Part shown: positions 25,968-35,002 of the stretch, in pieces
Position numbering within the stretch: position 1 is the stretch's first letter
Layout of the letters: each line of letters begins with the position of its first letter
Notes under the pieces: generated by a model
What the model was told of the DNA's origin: nothing
The model's database searches: none
The model's input: only the letters and a program-made list of their open reading frames with translations
Position numbers and translations under genes: made by a program
Origin: an uncultured Oscillospiraceae bacterium
Lineage (GTDB): Bacteria; Bacillota; Clostridia; Oscillospirales; Oscillospiraceae
Length of the DNA stretch: 64,000 nucleotides
Assembly (NCBI GenBank): GCA_934667095.1
Contig: CAKULE010000003.1
Location: 62,001 to 126,000 of the forward strand
Direction of reading: 5' to 3'

Positions 25968-27911
25968 ATGTCTGAAGAAAAAGAGTTGAACTCCACCGCG
26001 GTGGAGCACGAGTACGGCGCGTCTGAAATTCAGGTGCTGGAAGGGCTGGAGGCCGTGCGCAAGCGTCCGGGCATGTATATCGGCTCCACGTCGTCCTCCG
26101 GCCTGCACCATCTGGTGTATGAGATCGTGGACAACGCCATTGACGAGGCTCTGGCCGGCTACTGCAATTACATCACTGTGGAGATCCTGGACGGCGATGT
26201 GATCCGGGTGACGGACAACGGCCGCGGCATCCCCGTGGATATCCAGCCCCAGACCGGCCGGCCCGCGCTGGAGGTGGTGTACACCGTGCTTCACGCCGGC
26301 GGCAAGTTCGGCGGCGGCGGCTACAAGGTGTCCGGTGGTCTCCATGGCGTGGGCGCCTCCGTGGTGAACGCCCTGTCTGAGTGGCTGCAGGTGCGGGTCC
26401 ACAAGAACGGCAAGATCTACGAGATGAAGTTCTCCCGGGGCAATATCACCGAGGAAATGAAAATCGTGGGCGACACCGACCACACCGGCACCGAGGTCAC
26501 CTTCAAGCCCGACCCCGAGATGTTCGAGGACACCGTCTACGACTACGAGACCCTCCACAAGCGCATGCGGGAGCAGGCCTTTCTCAACGCCGGGGTGCGC
26601 ATCCTCATGGCCGACCGCCGGGAGGGTCAGGAGCAGGAGGAGTCTATGCACTATGAGGGCGGCATCCGGGAATTTGTCACCTTCATCAACAAAAACAAGA
26701 CCCCCCTCCACGACGGGGTGATCTACATGGCTGGGACCAAGGACGATTCCATGGCCGAGATCGCCATGCAGTACAACGACAGCTATAATGAGATCATCGT
26801 CTCCTTCGCCAACAACGTTCACACCCCGGAGGGAGGCATGCATGAGGAGGGCTTCAAGCGGGCCCTGACCAACGTGCTCAACGCCTATGGCAAGAAGACC
26901 GGCATTCTCAAGGGGGATGACAAGATCTCCGGCGAGGACTGCCGGGAGGGCCTGACCTGCGTCATCTCCGTCAAGCTGACCGAGGCCCAGTTCGAGGGTC
27001 AGACGAAGGCCAAGCTGGGCAACAGCGAGATCCGGGCCCTTGTAAACAGCGTGGTGTCCGACAAGCTGGAGCAGTATCTGGAGGAGAACCCCGCCGTGGG
27101 CCGCGCCGTGCTGGACAAGGCCATGATGGCCAACCGCGCCCGGGAGGCCGCCCGCCGTGCCCGGGAGAATATCCGCCGGAAGAACGCGCTGGACGGCGCC
27201 ACTCTTCCCGGTAAGCTGGCCGACTGCAATGAGCGGGACGCCGCCCTGACTGAAATCTACATCGTCGAGGGCGACTCCGCAGGCGGCTCCGCCAAGCAGG
27301 GTCGGGACTCCCGGTTCCAGGCCATCCTCCCCCTGTGGGGCAAGATGCTCAACGTAGAGAAGGCCCGGGCGGATAAGATTTACGGCAACGACAAGCTGCA
27401 GCCCGTCATTACCGCTCTCGGAGCCGGACTGGGGGACGAGTTTGACGACAGCAGGCTGCGCTACCACAAGGTCATTATTATGGCCGATGCCGATGTGGAC
27501 GGCTCCCACATCCGCACCCTGCTGCTGACCTTCTTCTTCCGCTTCATGCGGCCACTCATCGAGAAGGGCTACGTCTATGCAGCCGTGCCCCCCCTGTTCA
27601 AGCTGACCCGGGGCAAGGTCACCCGGCTGGCCTTCTCCGAGGAGGAGCGGGACGCCATCTCCGCCGAGCTGCGGGGGGACAACCCCAACGCAAAGGTGGA
27701 CATCAGCCGGTTCAAAGGCTTGGGCGAGATGGACGCCCATGAGCTGTGGGACACCACCATGAACCCAGAGACCCGCACCCTGAAGCGCATCACCATGGCG
27801 GACGCCGTTCGGGCAGACGAGATCTTCACCCTGCTCATGGGCGAAAAGGTGGAGCCCCGCCGGGAATATATCGAAATGAACGCCGCCAAGGCAATCAATC
27901 TTGACTATTAA
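25968..27911 (+). CDS. gyrB: DNA gyrase subunit B
   Basis: ATPase subunit of gyrase, 647 aa. The GHKL fold has EIVDNAIDEALAG, DNGRGIPVD and GGLHGVGASVVNALS. The TOPRIM domain has EGDSAGGSAKQGRD and DADVDGSHIRTLLLTF, and ISRFKGLGEMD near the C-terminus is intact. GGGAGG precedes the ATG. It lies 15 nt before gyrA. Confidence 0.97.
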   Translation: MSEEKELNSTAVEHEYGASEIQVLEGLEAVRKRPGMYIGSTSSSGLHHLVYEIVDNAIDEALAGYCNYITVEILDGDVIRVTDNGRGIPVDIQPQTGRPALEVVYTVLHAGGKFGGGGYKVSGGLHGVGASVVNALSEWLQVRVHKNGKIYEMKFSRGNITEEMKIVGDTDHTGTEVTFKPDPEMFEDTVYDYETLHKRMREQAFLNAGVRILMADRREGQEQEESMHYEGGIREFVTFINKNKTPLHDGVIYMAGTKDDSMAEIAMQYNDSYNEIIVSFANNVHTPEGGMHEEGFKRALTNVLNAYGKKTGILKGDDKISGEDCREGLTCVISVKLTEAQFEGQTKAKLGNSEIRALVNSVVSDKLEQYLEENPAVGRAVLDKAMMANRAREAARRARENIRRKNALDGATLPGKLADCNERDAALTEIYIVEGDSAGGSAKQGRDSRFQAILPLWGKMLNVEKARADKIYGNDKLQPVITALGAGLGDEFDDSRLRYHKVIIMADADVDGSHIRTLLLTFFFRFMRPLIEKGYVYAAVPPLFKLTRGKVTRLAFSEEERDAISAELRGDNPNAKVDISRFKGLGEMDAHELWDTTMNPETRTLKRITMADAVRADEIFTLLMGEKVEPRREYIEMNAAKAINLDY

Positions 27912-27926
27912 GGAGGGAAACGGACC

Positions 27927-30428
27927 ATGTCAAGCAAAGACGAATATCTGACACGGGATATTTCCTTTCCCGACCAGAAGATCGTAGAGATCAATCTGGA
28001 GCACGAGATGGAGAGCGCGTACATCGAGTACGCCATGTCGGTCATCGTGGGCCGGGCCCTGCCCGACGTGCGGGACGGCCTGAAGCCCGTCCACCGCCGC
28101 ATCCTCTATTCCATGTACGAGACCGGCCTCACCAGCGACAAGCCCTTCAAGAAGTCCGCCACCTGCGTGGGCGACGTGCTGGGTAAATACCACCCCCACG
28201 GCGACCAGTCGGTGTACGACGCGCTGGTCCGGCTGGCCCAGGACTTCTCCATGCGCTACCCGCTGGTGGACGGCCACGGCAACTTCGGCTCCGTGGACGG
28301 CGACCCCCCGGCCGCCTACCGTTATACCGAGGCCCGGATGTCCAAAATGTGCAACGAGCTCATGCGGGACATCGACAAGGAGACCGTGGACTGGGACCCC
28401 AACTTTGACGAGTCCCTGAAGGAGCCGCAGGTGGTGCCCTCCCGCTTCCCCAACCTGCTGGTGAACGGTTCCTCCGGTATCGCCGTGGGCATGACCACCA
28501 ATATCCCGCCTCACAACCTGCGGGAGGTCATTGACGGCGTGATCTGCATTCTGGACAACGAGCATGCCACGCTGGACGACCTGATGGAGCACATCAAGGG
28601 CCCGGACTTCCCCACCCGTGGCATCATCATGGGGCGCAGCGGCATCCGCGCGGCCTACGGTACCGGCAAGGGCCACATCCGTGTCCGCGCCCGGACGGAG
28701 ATGGAGGAGTTCGGCAACGGCCGTACACGGATCATCGTCACCGAGCTGCCCTATCAGGTGAACAAATCCCGTCTGGTGGAGAATATCGCCGATCAGGTGA
28801 AGGATAAGCGGCTGGACGGCATCTCCGGCCTGCGGGACGAGTCTGACGGCAAGAAGGGCATGCGCATCGTCATCGAGCTGAAAAAGGATGCCAACCCCCA
28901 GGTGACCCTCAACCGCCTGTTCGCCCAGACCCAGATGCAGACCACCTTCGCTGTAGTCATGCTGGCGCTGGTGAAGGTCAACGGCCACCTGCACCCCCGC
29001 ACCCTCACCCTGCGGCAGATGCTGGATGAGTACATCGCCTTTCAGGAGGAGGTCATCACCCGCCGCACCCGGTACGACCTGCGCAAGGCGCAGGAGCGCG
29101 CACATCTGCTGGAGGGCCTGCTCATCGCGCAGGACAACATTGACGAGGTCATTCACATCATCCGCACCAGCTATGACGATGCCAAGGAGAACCTGATGGC
29201 CCGCTTCCAGCTGGACGAGGTGCAGGCCCAGGCCATCCTGGATATGAGGCTCAAGGCCCTGCAGGGTCTGGACCGGGAGAAGCTGGAGGCCGAGTACAAG
29301 GAGCTGGAGGAGCGCATCGACTACTACAACCGCCTGCTCAGCGATGAGGGCATGCTCCGCGGCGTGCTGAAGGACGAGCTCATCGAGATCCGGGACAAGT
29401 ACGGCGACGAGCGCAAGACCGAGATCGGCTTTGCTGAGGACGATCTGGACGTGGAGGACCTGATCCCCGAGGAGCAGTGCGTCTTTACCATGACCGCCAA
29501 CGGCTATATCAAGCGCACCGCCGCCAGCGAGTATGCCGCCCAAAGCAAGGGCGGCATGGGTAAGAAGTCCATGTCCACCCGGGAAGAGGACTACGTGAAC
29601 ACCGTGTTCACCGCCTCCAGCCACGACCATATCTTCTTCTTCACCGACAAGGGCCGGGTGTTCCGCAAGAAGGGCTATCAGATCCCGGAGGCGGGCCGCA
29701 CCGCCCGGGGCAGCAATATCGTCAACATCCTTCAGGTGGAGCAGGATGAGCGCGTCTCCGCCATGATCCACACCCGAAGTCTGGACAAGGACGACGTGTT
29801 CCTCACCATGGTCACCCGGAACGGCACGGTGAAGCGCCTGCCGGTGTCCGCCCTGAAAAACCTGAAGAACATCGGCATCCGGGCGGTCACTCTGGAGGAG
29901 GGGGATCAGCTCATCGAGGTCAAGGAGACCGACGGACATCAGAAAATCCTCATCGCCACCCACGATGGCATGGCCGTCTGCTTTGACGAGAACGATGTGC
30001 GGCCCATGGGCCGCACCGCCACCGGCGTGCGGGGCATCCGCCTGCGGGAGGGCGACTACGTAGTGGGCGCTGCCCGGGCCGTGGAGGGCAAGACCGTCCT
30101 ATCCATCACTGAGCGCGGCTACGGCAAGCGAACCCCCGTGGAGGACTATCGCATCACCAACCGGGGCGGCCTGGGAGTGAAGAACTACGAGGTGACGGAG
30201 AAGACCGGCCCCGTGGTGGGCGTTAAGGTGGTGGACGGGAGCGAGGATCTGCTGCTGGTCACCCAGTCGGGCACCCTCATCCGCACGGATGTGGAGGCCA
30301 TCCGCACCGCAGGCCGGGCCACCCAGGGCGTCATCGTCATGCGCTTCAAGGAGGAGGGTGACGGCGTCATTGCCCTTGCTCTGGCCGAGAAGGAGCCCGC
30401 CGAGCCTGACGGCGGAGAACAGGAGTAA
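27927..30428 (+). CDS. gyrA: DNA gyrase subunit A (Gln at the Ser83 position)
   Basis: DNA-cleaving subunit, 833 aa. The catalytic Tyr is Y133 in AAYRYTEARMS. The quinolone-resistance region reads HPHGDQSVYDAL: Gln94 occupies the place of E. coli Ser83, and Asp98 that of Asp87. The C-terminal beta-pinwheel carries the GyrA-box-like QSKGGMGKKS, and an acidic tail ends the protein. AGGAGGG precedes the ATG. Confidence 0.97.
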   Translation: MSSKDEYLTRDISFPDQKIVEINLEHEMESAYIEYAMSVIVGRALPDVRDGLKPVHRRILYSMYETGLTSDKPFKKSATCVGDVLGKYHPHGDQSVYDALVRLAQDFSMRYPLVDGHGNFGSVDGDPPAAYRYTEARMSKMCNELMRDIDKETVDWDPNFDESLKEPQVVPSRFPNLLVNGSSGIAVGMTTNIPPHNLREVIDGVICILDNEHATLDDLMEHIKGPDFPTRGIIMGRSGIRAAYGTGKGHIRVRARTEMEEFGNGRTRIIVTELPYQVNKSRLVENIADQVKDKRLDGISGLRDESDGKKGMRIVIELKKDANPQVTLNRLFAQTQMQTTFAVVMLALVKVNGHLHPRTLTLRQMLDEYIAFQEEVITRRTRYDLRKAQERAHLLEGLLIAQDNIDEVIHIIRTSYDDAKENLMARFQLDEVQAQAILDMRLKALQGLDREKLEAEYKELEERIDYYNRLLSDEGMLRGVLKDELIEIRDKYGDERKTEIGFAEDDLDVEDLIPEEQCVFTMTANGYIKRTAASEYAAQSKGGMGKKSMSTREEDYVNTVFTASSHDHIFFFTDKGRVFRKKGYQIPEAGRTARGSNIVNILQVEQDERVSAMIHTRSLDKDDVFLTMVTRNGTVKRLPVSALKNLKNIGIRAVTLEEGDQLIEVKETDGHQKILIATHDGMAVCFDENDVRPMGRTATGVRGIRLREGDYVVGAARAVEGKTVLSITERGYGKRTPVEDYRITNRGGLGVKNYEVTEKTGPVVGVKVVDGSEDLLLVTQSGTLIRTDVEAIRTAGRATQGVIVMRFKEEGDGVIALALAEKEPAEPDGGEQE

Positions 30429-30431
30429 GCC

Positions 30432-30914
30432 ATGATGAGATCAAGTCGGGACCGGAGGCAGGACAAGGACGCCGGAAATCGGCGGATGTTGCCCTTTTTG
30501 GTGATCCCCGTCATCTTCCTCATCGCCGGCATCGCGATCCTGCCGTACTCGCCAAAATTCGGGCTGATCTGGATCGTTTTCTGCGTGTATTTTACGGTGG
30601 TCATTCTCAAAAATACGGCGGGTAGGAAAGCCCAGCGGAAAGGGCCGGAGGGGAAGAGCCTCGTCCGTCCGGATCGGACTGCGCCCTCCCCCAAACAGCC
30701 GAACGGGCCCACATCCCCCGCCCCGCCCCGCCCCACGGGATACCAGGGGCAGAACCGGCGGACCTGGCAGTCATCCCGGGAGCATGACCACATCCGCTCC
30801 ATCGAGCTCTCTCCCCAGCGAAAGCTGGAGCAGCTGGAGACCCTGAAAAACGCCGGGCTGCTCACCGACGAGGAGTACCGGGACAAAAAGCGGGAGATCA
30901 TGCAGAAGCTATGA
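30432..30914 (+). CDS. Membrane protein with C-terminal SHOCT domain
   Basis: A 160-aa protein of unknown function. Two close membrane segments (about 20-38 and 44-62) are followed by a Pro-rich linker and a SHOCT motif at the end (RKLEQLETLKNAGLLTDEEY...KKREI), a short module linked to oligomerisation. It lies 3 nt after gyrA and overlaps rnhA by 4 nt, so the three are probably co-transcribed. Confidence 0.75.
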   Translation: MMRSSRDRRQDKDAGNRRMLPFLVIPVIFLIAGIAILPYSPKFGLIWIVFCVYFTVVILKNTAGRKAQRKGPEGKSLVRPDRTAPSPKQPNGPTSPAPPRPTGYQGQNRRTWQSSREHDHIRSIELSPQRKLEQLETLKNAGLLTDEEYRDKKREIMQKL

Positions 30915-31351
30915 AAACTGTCACGCTTTATACCGACGGGGCCTGCTCCGGCAATCCTGGCCCCGGCGGGTGGGGGGCCATTCTGATGTTCGGGGAGCAC
31001 AAAAAAGAGCTCTCCGGTGGGGAAAAGAGCACCACCAACAACCGCATGGAGCTGACGGCGGTGATCCGCGGGCTGGAGGCTTTGCTGGAGCCCTGCACCG
31101 TGGAGCTGTGGTCGGACTCCAAATACGTCATTGACGCGCTGACCAAGGGCTGGGCCCGGGGCTGGCGGGCCAAGGGCTGGGTGAAGGCGGACAAAAAGCC
31201 CGCCCTGAACGCCGACCTTTGGGCCCAACTGCTGGACCTGTGCGACCGGCATACCGTCCACTGCCACTGGGTCAAGGGCCATGCGGAAAACCCGTACAAC
31301 AACCGCTGCGACGAGCTGGCGGTATCGGAATGGCAGAAGCTGAAGGGGTAG
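30911..31351 (+). CDS. rnhA: Ribonuclease HI
   Basis: Degrades RNA in RNA-DNA hybrids. The catalytic carboxylates are D9 (YTDGAC), E47 (NNRMELTA), D69 (WSDSKY) and D134 (NRCDELA). Length is 146 aa. The gene is intact, but its last 26 codons (from Val121) begin a 213-bp unit repeated twice more downstream. Without the repeats the native stop would probably be the TGA seen at the end of the third copy. Confidence 0.95.
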   Translation: MKTVTLYTDGACSGNPGPGGWGAILMFGEHKKELSGGEKSTTNNRMELTAVIRGLEALLEPCTVELWSDSKYVIDALTKGWARGWRAKGWVKADKKPALNADLWAQLLDLCDRHTVHCHWVKGHAENPYNNRCDELAVSEWQKLKG

Positions 31352-31773
31352 GGCCCTTGACCCAGTTCGCCGCAGGTGCGGCGTGCGAGTGTTTTGCAAA
31401 GCAAAACCTCGGCGCAAGGCGGAATTCACTTCCGCCGCGCAAGTGAAAAAATGGGGGTCCCCATAAAGCCTGCTTTATGGGGCGTCAAGGGCCATGCGGA
31501 AAACCCGTACAACAACCGCTGCGACGAGCTGGCGGTATCGGAATGGCAGAAGCTGAAGGGGTAGGGCCCTTGACCCAGTTCGCCGCAGGTGCGGCGTGCG
31601 AGTGTTTTGCAAAGCAAAACCTCGGCGCAAGGCGGAATTCACTTCCGCCGCGCAAGTGAAAAAATGGGGGTCCCCATAAAGCCTGCTTTATGGGGCGTCA
31701 AGGGCCATGCGGAAAACCCGTACAACAACCGCTGCGACGAGCTGGCGGTATCGGAATGGCAGAAGCTGAAGGG
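31271..31773 (+). repeat. Tandem 213-bp repeat: rnhA 3' end plus four-hairpin element
   Basis: Copy 1 is 31271-31483, copy 2 is 31484-31696 and looks identical by eye, and copy 3 is a 77-bp partial (31697-31773) with only rnhA sequence. Each full unit is 81 bp of rnhA end (26 codons plus TAG) and about 130 bp of non-coding DNA. The latter holds four perfect inverted repeats, in copy 1 at 31368-31383, 31391-31407, 31418-31436 and 31459-31482. A 15-bp inverted repeat (ACTGGGTCAAGGGCC at 31266-31280 and its complement at 31352-31366) also brackets the rnhA end. 213 is a multiple of three. The 485-bp gap between rnhA and the next gene is filled by this array. Confidence 0.95.
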
Positions 31774-31836
31774 CTGAGGGCCCTGAACCTGTGTTCTACT
31801 GCGGAAGCGGAAAACATAGAGAAAGAGGTCATGACC

Positions 31837-32013
31837 ATGGGCAAGTTTGTGATTTCCAGGGCAAAGAACGGCGAATACCGCTTCCGCCTGAAGGCCCGCA
31901 ACGGCCAGAACATCGGCCGCAGCGAGGGCTACAAGGCCAAGGCCAGCTGCCTGAACGGCATCGACTCCGTGGGCCGCAACGCCCCCGAGGCCACCGTCGT
32001 GGTGGAGGAGTAA
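31837..32013 (+). CDS. DUF1508 (YegP-like) small protein
   Basis: A 58-aa single-repeat DUF1508 protein: FVISRAKNGEYRFRLKARNGQ and the core KASCLNGIDSV. Function is unknown; the E. coli relative YegP has two repeats. The ATG at 31837 is 8 nt after GAAAGAGG; the ATG two codons earlier is too close to it. It follows the rnhA repeat array and precedes a terminator. Confidence 0.82.
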   Translation: MGKFVISRAKNGEYRFRLKARNGQNIGRSEGYKAKASCLNGIDSVGRNAPEATVVVEE

Positions 32014-32027
32014 GTTCTGACAGCCTG

Positions 32028-32062
32028 AAAAGGCGGCGCTCCGGTGCGGGCGCCGCCTTTTT
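32028..32062 (+). terminator. Terminator after the DUF1508 gene
   Basis: AAAGGCGGCGC and GCGCCGCCTTT flank a nine-base loop, followed by a T-run. It ends the gyrA-rnhA-DUF1508 stretch. Confidence 0.9.
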
Positions 32063-32139
32063 GTTTCCACCGGGATTGCCGGGAATGTGGAACTATGGTA
32101 TACTATATTGCTGATTTGACTGGAAAGGGGGGGAGGACT

Positions 32140-33597
32140 ATGGAGCTGCGGACGAAGCGGGACCGTTTGGCGCTCTGCCTGTGTCTGGCGCTGCTGCTGG
32201 CGGCCGTGCTGTGTCTGAGCTGGCTGTTTCCCCTCACCGGGGACGACTGGTACCGGGAGGAGCTGGGACAGAACATCCACAGTATGGGCGACCTGATCCA
32301 TGAGGTGGCCATCCGCTGGAATCGGGGCAACGCCCGGGTTCTCGGCAATGTGCTGGCCTACTCCGCCGCCTGCCGCCCGGTGTACCGGGCGCTGCTGCGG
32401 GGCGGTATTCTCTACGCCCTGATGCTGGTGTGCTGGAAGCTGTCCGGGCTGAAGGGCTGGGGCGGCCTGCTGGGGGTGTCGGCGGCGGTGCTGGCCCTGC
32501 CCCGGCTGATGTTCCGGGAGGTCTACCCTTGGGGGGCCGGCTTCTTCAACTATGTGCCGCCGGTGCTCACCGTTCTGGCTGCGCTGTACCTGATGCGCGG
32601 GGCACTGGAGGGCCGGGAGGTGCCCGACGGCATGGGCCGGTGTGCGGCGCTGTTCTGGCTGGGCCTGTGCGGCCAGCTGTTTATGGAAACCAATACCCTC
32701 TACGCTCTGCTGGCCGGGGCGGCTCTGCTGATTCTGGACTGGGTGCGGCGGAAGCGGCCCTCTCTGCCCATCGCCCTGTTTCTAATGGGGGCGGTCACCG
32801 GGGCGGTGTTCCTGTTTGCCTCCCCGGCCTACCGGAGGATGGGTGCCTCGGGGGGCAGCTATCAGTCTGCGCTGGCCGGCGGGCTGGCGGTCCTGCTGGA
32901 AAAGGCAGAGAAAAACCTGCCCACGGTGATGGAGCAGATGCTCACCCACTGCCCGCTGCTGTATGGCGGGCTGACGGCGGTGGGGTTGCTCCACCTGGGT
33001 TGGGGCAGGGGACCGGTGTGGCTCCGGGCCGCCACCGGCGGAGTGCTGACGGCGGGGACGGTCTTCTTTGCTGCGGCGCAGTACACCGCCTTTGCCCCCG
33101 GCCTGTGGCTGACGCTGGCGGTGTTCCTGCTGTTTGCGCTGGCGGTGGTGGGGATGATCCTGCTGTCCAGTGTGAAGGCGGTCCGGGTCCCGGTGCTGTT
33201 TCTGGTGCTGAGCGCCGGGGTGTCCGCCGCGCCGCTGCTGGCGGTGTCCCCCATCGGGCCGCGATGCCTGTATTTGCCCTACATGTTGCTGCTGCTGGCT
33301 CTGCTGTGGCTGATCGCCGGGCTGGAGCCCCCGGCCCACCTGCTGAAAACAGCGGGATCCATCGCTGCGGCCGCGGCCTTCGCCTTCTATCTGGTGCTCT
33401 TCGTGCCCATCCACGAGACGGAGCAGCGTCGCTATGCCATACTGGAGGAGGCGCTGGCGGCGGGGGTCAGCGAGGTGACGGTGCCTGCCCTGCCCCACGG
33501 GGATTACCTCTGGAATCCGGAGGTGCGGCTGGACATGGTCTACTGCTACGAGACCCGGGGAGATCTCATCATCCACTTTAAGGAGGAGAATCCGTGA
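32140..33597 (+). CDS. DUF6056-like polytopic membrane protein (possible GT-C type glycosyltransferase)
   Basis: A 485-aa protein with about 11 membrane segments. Conserved-looking motifs are TGDDWYR in the first extracytoplasmic loop, RWNRGNARVLGN, and GAGFFNYV, PIGPR further on. An acidic DD pair in the first loop is typical of GT-C enzymes that use polyprenyl-phosphate sugars, and DUF6056 proteins are thought to belong there. The short soluble tail is at the C-terminus. GGGGGAGG precedes the ATG at 32140. It overlaps the prenyltransferase-like gene by 4 nt (GTGA), so the two are probably functional partners. Confidence 0.65.
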   Translation: MELRTKRDRLALCLCLALLLAAVLCLSWLFPLTGDDWYREELGQNIHSMGDLIHEVAIRWNRGNARVLGNVLAYSAACRPVYRALLRGGILYALMLVCWKLSGLKGWGGLLGVSAAVLALPRLMFREVYPWGAGFFNYVPPVLTVLAALYLMRGALEGREVPDGMGRCAALFWLGLCGQLFMETNTLYALLAGAALLILDWVRRKRPSLPIALFLMGAVTGAVFLFASPAYRRMGASGGSYQSALAGGLAVLLEKAEKNLPTVMEQMLTHCPLLYGGLTAVGLLHLGWGRGPVWLRAATGGVLTAGTVFFAAAQYTAFAPGLWLTLAVFLLFALAVVGMILLSSVKAVRVPVLFLVLSAGVSAAPLLAVSPIGPRCLYLPYMLLLLALLWLIAGLEPPAHLLKTAGSIAAAAAFAFYLVLFVPIHETEQRRYAILEEALAAGVSEVTVPALPHGDYLWNPEVRLDMVYCYETRGDLIIHFKEENP

Positions 33598-34436
33598 AGA
33601 ACTGGATCCGTCTGCTCCGGCCCAAACACTACCTAAAAAATGTGCTGGTGCTGCTGCCGTTAGTGTTCAGCGGCCGGCTGGGGGAGGGCGCCGTGCTGCG
33701 CGCCGCTCTTGGGGCCTTTGCAGCCTTCTGTCTGCTGTCCTCGGCGGTGTATATCCTCAACGACCTGCGGGACGCCCCGGCGGACCGGGAGAACCCCGCC
33801 AAATGCATGCGCCCCATCGCCAGCGGCGCGGTGTCCGTTGCCGGGGCGGCGGTGCTGTGCGTACTGCTGCTGTGCGCTGTGGTCGTGCTGGGGCTGGCGT
33901 TCCATTTCCCGCTGGGGGGCTGGGTGACGCTAGCAGCCTATCTGGTGGTGAATGTGGGGTACAGCCTGGGGCTGAAAAACATTCCCCTGCTGGATGTGGC
34001 TCTGCTGGTGTCCGGCTTCCTGCTGCGTATGCTGTGCGGCGCGCTGGTGACGGGGATCGAGATCTCCGGCTGGCTGTATCTGACGGTGATCGCCATCTCC
34101 TTCTACCTCAGCCTGGGCAAGCGCCGGGGGGAACTGCGCAGCCGGGGGGAGAGCAGCCGGGCGGTGCTGAAATATTACAACGAGGCGTTTCTGGACAAGA
34201 ATATGCACACCTGCCTGACGCTGGCCATCGTGTTCTATTCCCTGTGGAGCGTCAACTCCGGGCATGAGCATATGGTGTGGACGGTGCCGCTGGTGATCTT
34301 GCTATGCATGAAGTACAGTATGACGGTGGAGGGCAGCTCCGACGGCGACCCCATCGAGGTCATCTATCAGGACAAGGCGCTGATGATCCTGGCGGTGCTG
34401 TTCGCCGCGCTGACTCTGGGACTGATCTATCTGTGA
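33594..34436 (+). CDS. UbiA-family decaprenyl-phosphate phosphoribosyltransferase-like protein
   Basis: A 280-aa polytopic enzyme closest to the DPPR synthase branch of UbiA (Rv3806c-like): RPKHYLKNVLVLLP at the N-terminus, NDLRDAPADRENPAKCMRP as the Asp-rich metal site, and YSLGLKNIPLLDV. These enzymes join PRPP to polyprenyl phosphate, giving a lipid-linked ribose or arabinose donor. No epimerase (DprE1/DprE2) is in the window. The neighbour in the same operon is a possible GT-C transferase, so a pentose decoration of a surface glycan is a reasonable guess. Start is GTG at 33594. Confidence 0.78.
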   Translation: MKNWIRLLRPKHYLKNVLVLLPLVFSGRLGEGAVLRAALGAFAAFCLLSSAVYILNDLRDAPADRENPAKCMRPIASGAVSVAGAAVLCVLLLCAVVVLGLAFHFPLGGWVTLAAYLVVNVGYSLGLKNIPLLDVALLVSGFLLRMLCGALVTGIEISGWLYLTVIAISFYLSLGKRRGELRSRGESSRAVLKYYNEAFLDKNMHTCLTLAIVFYSLWSVNSGHEHMVWTVPLVILLCMKYSMTVEGSSDGDPIEVIYQDKALMILAVLFAALTLGLIYL

Positions 34437-34502
34437 GAGAAGATCCCTTGAAATTGGATTTAATCGCAGGGCGGTAAACTGGAATTTGGTGGAGTAATGG
34501 GC

Positions 34503-34946
34503 ATGGAAATCCGAAAAGTGAGTGAAAATAAAAAGCAGTTTCTCTCACTTCTGCTGTTGGCAGACGAGCAGGAGAATATGGTTGACCGCTATCTCGAAAA
34601 AGGAACAATGTATGTGCTTGTCGACTGCGGTGTCAAGGCGGAATGTGTTATCACCGATGAAGGCGGCGGAATCCTTGAAATCAAGAATATTGCAGTTGAT
34701 TCGAAGTATCATGGAATGGGATATGGCAAAGCATTGATTGACTTTCTTGCCAGTAAATATGCAGATGTATATTCTGTTTTGCAGGTTGGAACAGGTGACA
34801 GTCCTTTGACAATACCGTTTTACACAAAATGCGGCTTTGTACGCTCTCACCGAGTTCCAAACTTCTTCACCGATCACTATGATCACCCAATTTATGAGTG
34901 CGGCATCCAGTTAATAGATATGGTATATTTACAAAGAAATATATAA
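34503..34946 (+). CDS. GNAT family N-acetyltransferase (low-GC, probably acquired)
   Basis: A 147-aa GNAT protein with the acetyl-CoA loop motif IAVDSKYHGMGYGKALIDFL and PFYTKCGFVRSH. The substrate is unknown. The gene is about 43% G+C, far below its neighbours, and uses A/T-ending codons, which suggests recent transfer. The ATG at 34503 lies 8 nt after GGTGGAG; another ATG two codons upstream is too close to it. Confidence 0.8.
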   Translation: MEIRKVSENKKQFLSLLLLADEQENMVDRYLEKGTMYVLVDCGVKAECVITDEGGGILEIKNIAVDSKYHGMGYGKALIDFLASKYADVYSVLQVGTGDSPLTIPFYTKCGFVRSHRVPNFFTDHYDHPIYECGIQLIDMVYLQRNI

Positions 34947-35002
34947 ATCCAACATTTGTCGAGCAGCCGCGAACGGCGCAGCAGACTTACAAGACAGAAA
35001 AT

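Noticed and set aside
31271..31773. CRISPR array or integron attC cassettes in the rnhA repeat
   Set aside because: The unit is a direct tandem duplication with no spacers, no cas genes and no integrase or attC core sites.
31376..31777. Two identical 62-codon frames inside the rnhA repeat that end in the RNase H tail
   Set aside because: They start at GTG without a Shine-Dalgarno and contain no catalytic core. They exist because the repeat length is a multiple of three.
32044..32139. Upstream start for the DUF6056 protein
   Set aside because: It would begin inside the terminator of the previous gene, while the ATG at 32140 has a strong GGGAGG box.
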